From assembly GCA_016280685.1 (NCBI GenBank), contig JAEEHE010000093.1:1-5283 (forward strand): a DNA stretch of 5,283 bases. Direction: 5' to 3'. Positions 1 to 5,252 of this stretch are shown in pieces. The translations under genes were made by a program, and so were the position numbers. The notes under the pieces were generated by a model. The model ran no database searches. It was given only the letters and a program-made list of their open reading frames with translations, and was not told the DNA's origin. This DNA comes from Caryophanales bacterium (lineage in GTDB: Bacteria; Bacillota_I; Bacilli_A; RFN20; CAG-826). Position 1 is the first letter of the stretch; the number at the start of each line of letters is the position of its first letter.

Positions 1-8
1 CTATTGGA

Positions 9-84
9 TGGTGGATGCTGAGGGGCTCGAACCCCCGACCTCCGCCGTGTAAAGGCGATGCTCTCCCAGCTGAGCTAAGCATCC
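9..84 (-). tRNA. tRNA-Val, anticodon UAC, CCA encoded
   Basis: Read on the minus strand, 76 bases fold into a complete cloverleaf. The acceptor stem is GGATGCT/AGCATCC, the D stem is GCTC/GAGC, the anticodon stem is TCGCC/GGCGG (the first pair is T-G), and the T stem is GGGGG/CCCTC around the loop TTCGAGC. The seven-base anticodon loop TTTACAC places TAC (plus-strand bases 49-51) at positions 34-36. It therefore reads valine GUA codons, and GUN codons more widely by wobble. The discriminator base A is followed by a genomically encoded CCA (bases 9-11), as is usual in Bacillota. The gene lies downstream of pgi on the same strand but beyond its terminator, and it has its own promoter. No other tRNA is seen, although a cluster could continue to the left of the window. 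Confidence 0.97.
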
Positions 85-99
85 AACTGGAGTGTTTTC

Positions 100-123
100 G
101 CGCTTTAAAAATATGCGCTTTAA
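100..123. repeat. Short direct repeat in tRNA leader
   Basis: GCGCTTTAA occurs at 100-108 and again at 115-123, 15 bases apart start to start, between the tRNA promoter and the mature tRNA 5' end. Because GCGC is self-complementary, the two copies could also pair as a weak four-base stem in the precursor. The GC-rich core stands out from the AT-rich surroundings and may overlap the transcription start. No function can be assigned. Confidence 0.4.
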
Positions 124-124
124 T

Positions 125-154
125 AATATATCACTTATAAAGATATATAGTCAA
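125..154 (-). promoter_or_regulatory. Predicted sigma-A promoter of tRNA-Val
   Basis: On the minus strand, TTGACT (149-154) is a five-of-six match to the -35 consensus. It is followed after 18 bases by TATATT (125-130), or after 17 bases by ATATAT (126-131). Transcription would begin near base 117 and give a leader of roughly 32 bases before the tRNA. The -35 box starts two to three bases after the end of the pgi terminator. This is a sequence-based prediction only. Confidence 0.65.
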
Positions 155-156
155 TT

Positions 157-189
157 GAAAAAACGCCCAATTTTTAGGCGTCTTTTTTT
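157..189 (-). terminator. Rho-independent terminator after pgi
   Basis: ACGCC (163-167) pairs with GGCGT (177-181) around a nine-base loop. Runs of A on the left and T on the right flank the stem, so on the minus strand the hairpin is followed by TTTTTT. It sits about 27 bases beyond the pgi stop codon. The symmetry also allows function on the plus strand, but the genes on both sides run leftward. The stem is short but GC-rich. Confidence 0.78.
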
Positions 190-207
190 CTTGAAAAAAT
201 CCAGTGA

Positions 208-1488
208 TTAATAACCCTTTTTGCCAAGTAAATGGAACATATTTTTCTTATAGATTTCCACACCTGGTTGATTGAATGGGTTGATGTCTAATAGATAGGC
301 ACTCATCGCACAAGCTCTCATGAAGAAATAGAATAAGTGGCCTAATGTTTTGGCATCTAATCTTTCGATGGTAATGACATTGCATGGAACTCCGCCATCT
401 TCTTCATGTGCTTTTAATGTTCCTTCAAATGCTTTTTGATTGACAAAGGCTAAGTTCTTACCTTCTAAGTAATTGAGGCCATCTAAGTCTTGATCATCAT
501 GAGGAATAACGATATCACTTTCAGGATTAATAACATTTAAAATAGTTTCAAATAATAGTGGTGTACCATCTTGGACATATTGACCTAAGGAATGCAAGTC
601 TGTAGAGAATGTGGCAGAAGAAGGGAATAAACCTTTCTTTTCTTTACCTTCACTCTCACCAAATAATTGTTTTAACCATTCGCTGATTTGACTCATCTGT
701 GGTTCATAGGTAACAAACATTTCTACTGGTCTATTATGTCTATACATATAATCTCTAGTCACAGCATAGCGGTAACAAAGGTTATTCTTTAAATCGGTAT
801 TGTCATAAGCTTTTCTCGCTTCTTGAGCGCCTAAAAGCATAGCTTTCACATCGATGCCAGCCGCGGCAAGAGGGAATAAACCGACTGCGGTTAAAACACT
901 ATAACGGCCACCGATATTAGATGGTAAAACATAAGTGGCATAACCTTCTTGATTACATAATGTTTTTAAAGCACCTTTTTCTTTATCAGTGGTAGCGAAG
1001 ATAGCTTTTCTAGCTTTTTCTTTACCAACTTGTTTTTCTAATAAGTCTTTTAATAGTCTAAAAGAAATACTGGTTTCAGTAGTGGTGCCACTTTTAGAGA
1101 TGACATTGATCGCAAAGTTCTTACCTTTGAGGTATTCCATCACTTGACTAACATAGTTAGGTGAGAAGGTTTGACCCATGAAGATAATCTCTAATTTATC
1201 AGGGCTCTTTAACCCTTTTAAAGCATCTAAAGCGCATTTAGCACCGAGGTAACTACCGCCGATACCACAAACTACTAAGATATCGAAATTATCTCTCACA
1301 TATTGAGCGTCTTTAATAATTCTTTCTAATTCTTCTTTATCGTAATCTTCTGGCCAATCGACCCAGCCTAAATAATCGTTTCCAGGACCGGTTTTCTCAT
1401 CGATCATTTTGTTGATGCGTTCCACATCTTTTTGATATTTAGCAATAATATCTTCATTAATTTCTTTATTAAGTCTTAACTTAATCAT
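208..1488 (-). CDS. pgi: Glucose-6-phosphate isomerase
   Basis: This 426-aa cytosolic enzyme interconverts glucose 6-phosphate and fructose 6-phosphate in glycolysis and gluconeogenesis. Its length matches the short form found in Firmicutes (about 430-450 aa), not the roughly 550-aa proteobacterial form. Visible family motifs are the sugar-phosphate loop GIGGSYLGAK (75-84), SKSGTTTET (131-139), the first PGI signature NIGGRYSVLTAVG (191-203) and the second signature around FNQPGVEIYKK (405-415). By alignment with Bacillus enzymes from memory, E278 in GESEGK, H299 in DLHSLGQ and K414 are the catalytic residues, and all are present. There is no truncation or frameshift. The ATG lies one base after the stop of the S1-domain gene upstream, with an AAAGGAG ribosome binding site inside that gene's last codons, so the two are co-transcribed and probably translationally coupled. 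A hairpin terminator follows. Confidence 0.98.
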   Translation of the reverse strand: MIKLRLNKEINEDIIAKYQKDVERINKMIDEKTGPGNDYLGWVDWPEDYDKEELERIIKDAQYVRDNFDILVVCGIGGSYLGAKCALDALKGLKSPDKLEIIFMGQTFSPNYVSQVMEYLKGKNFAINVISKSGTTTETSISFRLLKDLLEKQVGKEKARKAIFATTDKEKGALKTLCNQEGYATYVLPSNIGGRYSVLTAVGLFPLAAAGIDVKAMLLGAQEARKAYDNTDLKNNLCYRYAVTRDYMYRHNRPVEMFVTYEPQMSQISEWLKQLFGESEGKEKKGLFPSSATFSTDLHSLGQYVQDGTPLLFETILNVINPESDIVIPHDDQDLDGLNYLEGKNLAFVNQKAFEGTLKAHEEDGGVPCNVITIERLDAKTLGHLFYFFMRACAMSAYLLDINPFNQPGVEIYKKNMFHLLGKKGY

Positions 1489-1489
1489 T

Positions 1490-1864
1490 TTATTTATCTT
1501 CTCCTTTTGCTTCCGCTAAAGTGGTAGCGATCCATTCTGGTAATTTCTCTTCTAGAGGTTTGAAGTCATCACCGTTCATCTTGGGGGCTTTTCTCGATGA
1601 ATTATCATGGGAATTATAAGCTTCTTCTTGAGGCACTCTCTTATAAGAGACTCTTAAGAAACCATTGTTATCATCGATACTGACGACCTTGACTTTCATC
1701 TCATCACCGATCGTGCCATATTTTTCAATGTCACGGATAAAGGAATCAGAGATTTCGGAAATATGTAATAATCCCGTTATTCCATCTTCAAATTCTAAAA
1801 AGAGAGCGTAAGGTTTTACATTTACGACTTTTCCTAAGATAATCTGTCCAATTTCGTATTTCAT
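1490..1864 (-). CDS. yugI: S1-domain RNA-binding protein, YugI/CvfD (GSP13) type
   Basis: This is a 124-aa protein with one S1 RNA-binding (OB-fold) domain at about residues 5-76. Recognisable elements are IGQIILGKV, the YALFLEF strand, GLLHISEIS (31-39), a VGDE-like turn GDEMKVKV (53-60) and a final LRVSYK strand. A polar linker (about 78-98) leads to a C-terminal motif, DDFKPLEEKLPEWI (99-112). That motif resembles the conserved tail of Bacillus YugI (general stress protein 13) and its relatives CvfD/Ygs, which bind RNA and act post-transcriptionally. The single S1 domain and this tail argue against ribosomal protein S1 or PNPase. The start is the ATG at 1864, eight bases after AAAAGG; an ATG 12 codons upstream has no convincing ribosome binding site. 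pgi follows after one base. RNA targets cannot be read from the sequence. Confidence 0.88.
   Translation of the reverse strand: MKYEIGQIILGKVVNVKPYALFLEFEDGITGLLHISEISDSFIRDIEKYGTIGDEMKVKVVSIDDNNGFLRVSYKRVPQEEAYNSHDNSSRKAPKMNGDDFKPLEEKLPEWIATTLAEAKGEDK
1501..1507 (-). promoter_or_regulatory. Ribosome binding site of pgi inside upstream gene
   Basis: On the minus strand AAAGGAG lies within the codons for the Lys-Gly-Glu near the end of the S1-domain gene, 12 bases before the pgi ATG. The spacing is rather long. Together with the TAA-A-ATG junction this favours re-initiation by ribosomes finishing the upstream gene, although that is inference. Confidence 0.7.
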
Positions 1865-1872
1865 AATAAATG

Positions 1873-1878
1873 CCTTTT
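1873..1878 (-). promoter_or_regulatory. Ribosome binding site choosing the S1-protein start
   Basis: AAAAGG on the minus strand, inside a longer purine run, lies eight bases before the ATG at 1864. It supports the protein beginning MKYEIGQ rather than the 12-residue longer frame, whose extra residues also lie outside the S1 fold. Confidence 0.7.
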
Positions 1879-1890
1879 TCTCTTGGACTA

Positions 1891-1899
1891 ATATTAGCA
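1891..1899 (-). promoter_or_regulatory. Candidate extended -10 promoter for S1-protein/pgi operon
   Basis: On the minus strand TGCTAATAT gives an extended -10 element (TG-n-TAATAT). The -35 position, 17 bases upstream, falls on TACCTT (1914-1919), a poor match that lies in the 3' arm of the HAD terminator. Transcription would start near 1885 and leave a leader of about 20 bases. The -10 region is also part of the perfect palindrome CTAATATTAG (1888-1897). The site is plausible because a terminator lies just upstream, but the evidence is weak. Confidence 0.45.
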
Positions 1900-1909
1900 C
1901 TTACGCATG

Positions 1910-1936
1910 AAAAAAGGTAGACATTTGCCTACCTTT
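1910..1936 (-). terminator. Rho-independent terminator after HAD gene
   Basis: AAAGGTAG (1913-1920) pairs perfectly with CTACCTTT (1929-1936) across an eight-base loop. On the minus strand the second arm runs into six consecutive T bases. The hairpin begins four bases after the HAD stop codon. Its U tract is modest, so some read-through into the S1-protein/pgi operon is possible. Confidence 0.82.
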
Positions 1937-1940
1937 ATAA

Positions 1941-2774
1941 TTATTTATTCGCTAGGAGTTTCTCACGTTTATCGATTTCGTTTAGCATCGCTATCTTATC
2001 GATAATGAGTTTGATAACTCTCTCTAAATCGCTACCCGCGGAATAATCAGCGCGACAGATGAAGTTGCATCTTCCATCGTCATAGATGTTTCTCACTTTA
2101 TCGCTATCTTTTTCTGGATAGATGGCAATAGAAGTGCCTTCATTATGTTTGACTAATGTCATACAGGCGACATCGGTCATTCCATCACCTAAATAGACGA
2201 TATTGCGATAAGGGATTCTTCTCTCCGGTTTCTTTTCGTTCACGGAATCATCGTTAGTGACATCGACCGCACCTTTAGAAATACGGAAATAGAATTGAGT
2301 TTTTTGAGTGTAGTTAATCGCGAGTTTAGGCCAGACTGGTTCACCTTGTTCGTTGTAATAATATTCACAACCCCACGCTTTGGTGAAGTTAGAGAATATA
2401 GAAGTACCTTCGACTATTTCAATTGTGCCTGAACTCACTAAATAGTGTTCGACTTTGACACCTTTGGATTCTGCGTAGTCATTAATTCTTTTAAACCAAG
2501 TGGTGACACCGGGATAGAATTTAACATTCTTGCCACATTCATGGAGGTAGTCTCTAGTTAATTTGATACCTTTTTGTTTACATGCCCAAATCATCATATA
2601 CATATATGATAAGATTCTTTCGACACCTTCCTTGTTTGTGAACTGTGAGGTGGCTCCCCAGAATTCTTCCGGAGACATCCCTAAGTTAGGAATGAAGTCG
2701 TAATTTTGCATGTCGGTTGTCGATAATGTTTTATCGAAATCGTACATAATACCGATAATAGGTTGTTTGCTCAT
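1941..2774 (-). CDS. HAD-superfamily phosphatase, phosphoserine phosphatase-like
   Basis: This 277-aa cytosolic hydrolase has all the HAD catalytic motifs. Motif I is DFDKT (D12 the expected nucleophile, D14 the acid/base), motif II lies in YLVSSGT (S114 or S115), K158 is the likely motif III lysine, and motif IV is GDGMTD (196-201), whose acidic residues hold Mg2+. About 100 residues separate motifs I and II, which suits a helical C1-type cap as in phosphoserine phosphatase-like (subclass I) members; the cap is rich in aromatic and Met residues. An insert between motifs II and IV (about 135-188) includes an aromatic strand and a charged loop. The chosen ATG follows GAGG by seven bases; an ATG nine codons upstream lacks support and lies beyond the predicted transcription start. 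The substrate is unknown: no serine-pathway gene is adjacent. It appears monocistronic, with its own promoter and terminator. Confidence 0.9.
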   Translation of the reverse strand: MSKQPIIGIMYDFDKTLSTTDMQNYDFIPNLGMSPEEFWGATSQFTNKEGVERILSYMYMMIWACKQKGIKLTRDYLHECGKNVKFYPGVTTWFKRINDYAESKGVKVEHYLVSSGTIEIVEGTSIFSNFTKAWGCEYYYNEQGEPVWPKLAINYTQKTQFYFRISKGAVDVTNDDSVNEKKPERRIPYRNIVYLGDGMTDVACMTLVKHNEGTSIAIYPEKDSDKVRNIYDDGRCNFICRADYSAGSDLERVIKLIIDKIAMLNEIDKREKLLANK

Positions 2775-2781
2775 ATATTTT

Positions 2782-2785
2782 CCTC
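2782..2785 (-). promoter_or_regulatory. Ribosome binding site choosing the HAD start
   Basis: GAGG on the minus strand, in the context CGAGGAAAA, lies seven bases upstream of the ATG at 2774 and favours a protein beginning MSKQPIIG. The predicted transcription start is near 2785, so this site would sit at the extreme 5' end of a leader of only about 11 bases. Confidence 0.72.
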
Positions 2786-2790
2786 GTGGA

Positions 2791-2815
2791 AATAATATCA
2801 TATATCGATATTATT
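2791..2815. promoter_or_regulatory. Inverted repeat over the HAD promoter, possible operator
   Basis: AATAATATC (2791-2799) and GATATTATT (2807-2815) form a perfect 9-bp inverted repeat with a seven-base spacer. It spans the region from the -10 box to the edge of the -35 box of the HAD promoter. Overlapping it is a second perfect palindrome, ATATCGATAT (2802-2811). The size and placement would suit a dimeric repressor, but the sequence is almost all A and T, so chance symmetry is a real alternative. No regulator gene is in the window. Confidence 0.4.
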
Positions 2816-2820
2816 ATCAA
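2792..2820 (-). promoter_or_regulatory. Predicted sigma-A promoter of the HAD gene
   Basis: On the minus strand TTGATA (2815-2820) and TATTAT (2792-2797) are separated by exactly 17 bases. Each box matches the consensus at four or five of six positions. This is the best-looking promoter in the window. Transcription is expected to begin near 2785, very close to the start codon. Confidence 0.75.
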
Positions 2821-2845
2821 TTTTTGTGTTTTCTTCATAAAGTGT

Positions 2846-2873
2846 TTGTTTTTTCTTTTCATCTCGGTATGAT
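2846..2873 (+). promoter_or_regulatory. Candidate promoter of the LemA-like gene
   Basis: TATGAT (2868-2873) is a good -10 box (five of six). TTGTTT (2846-2851), 16 bases upstream, is a weak -35 box. A start near 2880 would give a leader of about 15 bases carrying GAAAGGGA before the ATG. Other registers are possible in this T-rich stretch. Confidence 0.5.
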
Positions 2874-2894
2874 ATATACTTTGAAAGGGAAATT

Positions 2895-3425
2895 ATGCCA
2901 GAAGCTTTAAGAATTACATTCATCGTTATCGGCGCTATCGTAGGTACATGGGTCTTATTACTCATTACCAATCTTATCTTCGTGGGAAGCTATCTCACCA
3001 TTTTTAAGAAGCACAAAAAAGCGATGGTCGTGGTTCTCTTTACCAAATTAGAAAACCTCAAAAAGATATTCTCGGTGATTAGACAATCGGGAGTGGATAT
3101 CGATCCGAAATTAGTGGAAAAACTCAATTCAATTTCTGAAAAAGACTTCGAAGAGCCGGGTTCTGCACAATATATCAAAGCGAATAACACATTATCATAT
3201 TTAAAAGATGAAGTGATGTTCGTCGCTAACGAGCATAGTGATCTCGTCTCTAGTAATGAATTTAACCAGGCGAAAAAGAATGTTGTTGAAGCGGATGCCT
3301 TATATCGCAATAATGTCACAATGTATAACGCTGACGTCCTCGGATACAATTATTGGATTAGATTCTTACCTTGCCGATTTGTCTTTAAAATATTCCGTGT
3401 GAAAAAGAAGGAACTTATCTCATAA
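2895..3425 (+). CDS. LemA-family membrane protein, divergent
   Basis: This 176-aa protein has one N-terminal transmembrane helix (about residues 8-34), followed at once by the basic stretch KKHKK (38-42). By the positive-inside rule this places the rest of the protein in the cytoplasm, the usual LemA topology. The body is predicted to be long amphipathic helices. The C-terminal part fits the LemA pattern, with a helix ending ALYRNNVTMYNADVLGYN (135-152), then a short turn containing FLP (157-159) and a final aromatic-basic segment, FVFKIFRVKKKE. Family length is about 180-200 aa, so it looks complete. LemA proteins are common but their biochemical role is unsettled. The start ATG follows GAAAGGGA. 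It diverges from the HAD gene and is followed by a terminator that includes its own stop codon. Assignment rests on architecture and the C-terminal pattern, so it is less certain than for the enzymes. Confidence 0.75.
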   Translation: MPEALRITFIVIGAIVGTWVLLLITNLIFVGSYLTIFKKHKKAMVVVLFTKLENLKKIFSVIRQSGVDIDPKLVEKLNSISEKDFEEPGSAQYIKANNTLSYLKDEVMFVANEHSDLVSSNEFNQAKKNVVEADALYRNNVTMYNADVLGYNYWIRFLPCRFVFKIFRVKKKELIS

Positions 3426-3452
3426 CTTGATTGTTGTGAGATATTTTTTTAT
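3417..3452 (+). terminator. Rho-independent terminator of the LemA-like gene, containing its stop codon
   Basis: ATCTCATAAC (3417-3426) pairs with GTTGTGAGAT (3433-3442) as a 10-bp stem with one T-G pair and a six-base loop, followed by a run of T bases. The 5' arm includes the last codons and the TAA stop (3423-3425), so a ribosome finishing the gene would cover part of the hairpin. Confidence 0.85.
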
Positions 3453-3459
3453 TTATAAT
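3431..3459 (+). promoter_or_regulatory. Candidate promoter of the M3 peptidase, nested in the terminator
   Basis: A perfect TATAAT (3454-3459) lies 17 bases after TTGTTG (3431-3436), a three-of-six -35 match. Transcription would start near 3466 and give a leader of about 30 bases. The -35 box lies in the loop and 3' arm of the preceding terminator hairpin. The -10 match and spacing are good; the -35 is weak. Confidence 0.6.
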
Positions 3460-3482
3460 AAAGATAATTGATTACATATTTA

Positions 3483-3490
3483 AGAAGGAG
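3483..3490 (+). promoter_or_regulatory. Ribosome binding site choosing the M3 peptidase start
   Basis: AGAAGGAG directly touches the ATG at 3491, which is too close for initiation, and lies six bases before the in-frame ATG at 3497. The second ATG is therefore the likely start and the protein begins MSKELDMK. Confidence 0.85.
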
Positions 3491-3496
3491 ATGCTT

Positions 3497-5209
3497 ATGA
3501 GTAAAGAATTAGATATGAAATTTGAAGATTTCCCTTTAACTGTACCCACTGAGAAAAAAGTTAACAAAGCTCTTGGTGAACTAATTAAAGAATTAGAGGA
3601 ATGTGGCAGTGTCTTAACTGCGAGCAGTGTTATTAAACACTGGAATAAAGTGATGACTGAATTTGAAACCGATGCTAGCTTAATTTATGTCCGCTATTCC
3701 TGCAACACCAAAGATCCAGTTTATAAGAGAGCTCAAGCGAGAGTGGATGAATTATCTCCGATCGTCTCCAATTACTCCAATCAATACGCGAGAATTCTCA
3801 CCAAAGCAATCTATCGTAAAGAGATGGAAAAGCAAATGGGCAAATACTATTTCCAAATGCTCGATGCTTCCTTAAAAGCTTTTAATGAAAAAATCATTCC
3901 TGATTTAATTCAAGAAAACAAATTGGTCAGCGAATATGATTCCATCATGGGTGGTGCAGAAATCAAATTCCGCGGTGAAGTCTTAAATCTTTCTCAACTC
4001 GGAAAATATCTCCAAGATAAAGATAGAGAAACCCGTAAAGAAGCGGCGATGGCCATGGATAAATGGTTAGGCGCTCACGAAGAGAAATTGGCGAAAATCT
4101 ACGATGAACTTGTTCATCTTAGAGATGGTATGGCGAAGAAACTCGGATATAAGAATTTCGTCCAATTAGGTTATCTCCGTTTAGGCCGTATGGACTATGA
4201 TGCGAAGATGGTTAAAGGATATCGTGAACAAATCTATGAAAGTGTCGTTCCCGTGTGCGATAAATTATATAAGAAGCAAATGAAGGATTTAGATATTAAA
4301 GATCCACAATACTTCGATTACAATTTGAGATTTAAATCCGGCAATCCTAAACCAGTTGGCGACGCCAAGAAATTAGTGAAAGTCGCTCACGAAATGTATA
4401 GTGACTTAGGTCCTGAAAGTAAAGAATTCTTTGAATTCATGATGAAACACAACCTCATGGATTTAGAAGCGAGAAAAGGCAAAGCTCCTGGTGGATATTG
4501 CACCCAATTTCCACTTTATAAAGCCCCATTCATCTTCTCTAACTTCAATGGCACAGAAGGCGATGTCAATGTCTTATGCCATGAAGGTGGTCATGCTTTA
4601 CAAGCATACTTATCATTCCCCATCAAGATTCCTGAATATAGGAATCCAACCTTAGAGTCATGTGAAATCCACTCCATGAGTATGGAATTCTTCGCTTGGC
4701 CATATATGGAAAAATTCTTTGGTAAAGATGCGGACAAATATAGATACTCTCATTTAACAGATGCGATTGAATTCTTACCTTATGGTATTACTGTTGATGA
4801 ATTCCAACACTGGGTTTATGAACATCCAAACGCTACACATGAACAGAGATGTGCTTTCTGGAAATCATTAGAAGCTAAATATACACCTCATAAGAAATAT
4901 GATTTAACACCCACGTTAGCGCGTGGTACATATTGGATGAGACAAGGTCATATCTTCGCTTCTCCATTCTATTACATCGATTATACTTTAGCACAAGTAG
5001 TGGCCTTCCAATTCTTTTTAGAAATGAGAAAAGATCATGAGAAAACCTGGAAAAAGTACGTTAAATTATGTAAATTTGGTGGACAAGCTCCATTTGTTAC
5101 CTTACTCGAACATAACAAATTAAGAAATCCATTTGTCGATGGTAATGTCAAGAAAGTGATTCAACCATTAGAAAAGATTTTAAAGGAATTCGATACTTCT
5201 AAATTCTAG
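3497..5209 (+). CDS. M3-family oligoendopeptidase (zinc metallopeptidase, PepF-related)
   Basis: This 570-aa protein is a zinc peptidase that cleaves short peptides, probably in the cytosol since no signal peptide or membrane helix is seen. The active-site motif is HEGGH (362-366): H362 and H366 bind zinc and E363 is the catalytic base. The third ligand is probably E390 in CEIHSMSMEF, 28 residues after the first histidine, as in PepF. H485 in RQGHIFASP and the tyrosines of SPFYYIDY (489-496) match the substrate-binding residues conserved near the C terminus of M3 enzymes. The strands around APFIFSNFNGTEGD (343-356) lead into the zinc helix. Length and the CEIHSMSMEFF and PYGITVDEFQH stretches resemble the M3 subgroup that TIGRFAMs separates from true PepF (TIGR02289), so no symbol is given. 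The likely role is peptide turnover for amino acids. It appears monocistronic and complete. Confidence 0.95.
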   Translation: MSKELDMKFEDFPLTVPTEKKVNKALGELIKELEECGSVLTASSVIKHWNKVMTEFETDASLIYVRYSCNTKDPVYKRAQARVDELSPIVSNYSNQYARILTKAIYRKEMEKQMGKYYFQMLDASLKAFNEKIIPDLIQENKLVSEYDSIMGGAEIKFRGEVLNLSQLGKYLQDKDRETRKEAAMAMDKWLGAHEEKLAKIYDELVHLRDGMAKKLGYKNFVQLGYLRLGRMDYDAKMVKGYREQIYESVVPVCDKLYKKQMKDLDIKDPQYFDYNLRFKSGNPKPVGDAKKLVKVAHEMYSDLGPESKEFFEFMMKHNLMDLEARKGKAPGGYCTQFPLYKAPFIFSNFNGTEGDVNVLCHEGGHALQAYLSFPIKIPEYRNPTLESCEIHSMSMEFFAWPYMEKFFGKDADKYRYSHLTDAIEFLPYGITVDEFQHWVYEHPNATHEQRCAFWKSLEAKYTPHKKYDLTPTLARGTYWMRQGHIFASPFYYIDYTLAQVVAFQFFLEMRKDHEKTWKKYVKLCKFGGQAPFVTLLEHNKLRNPFVDGNVKKVIQPLEKILKEFDTSKF

Positions 5210-5222
5210 TAGTGGAACAATA

Positions 5223-5252
5223 AAAAATGCATATCACGCGATATGCATTTTT
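5223..5252 (+). terminator. Strong terminator after the M3 peptidase, probably bidirectional
   Basis: A perfect 13-bp stem is formed by 5223-5235 and 5240-5252, around the four-base loop ACGC. Its outer five pairs are the A run and T run, which continue as a T-rich tail. The A run on the left lets it work for minus-strand transcripts too, which would suit a convergent gene to the right of the window. It begins 13 bases after the peptidase stop codon. Confidence 0.92.

Noticed and set aside
85..207. Possible small RNA or riboswitch between tRNA-Val and pgi
   Set aside because: The stretch is accounted for by the pgi terminator, the tRNA promoter and the short tRNA leader. No further conserved-looking structure or open frame is seen.
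1888..1897. Palindrome CTAATATTAG as an operator for the S1-protein/pgi operon
   Set aside because: It is only 10 bases and AT-rich, and it coincides with the candidate -10 box. Chance is a sufficient explanation without comparative data.
2710..2910. Plus-strand 66-codon open frame
   Set aside because: It is mostly antisense to the start of the HAD gene and its promoter, has no ribosome binding site, and reads as low-complexity hydrophobic sequence. It is a shadow frame.
2990..3349. Minus-strand 119-codon open frame opposite the LemA-like gene
   Set aside because: It is fully antisense to a better-supported gene with promoter, ribosome binding site and terminator. Its translation is Ser/Thr-rich with no family pattern.
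3491..3496. Upstream ATG giving a two-residue longer M3 peptidase
   Set aside because: The ribosome binding site directly touches this ATG, leaving no spacing. The ATG at 3497 has the normal six-base spacing.
3687..3875. Plus-strand 62-codon open frame inside the peptidase gene
   Set aside because: It lies wholly within the M3 peptidase in another frame and has no recognisable domain.
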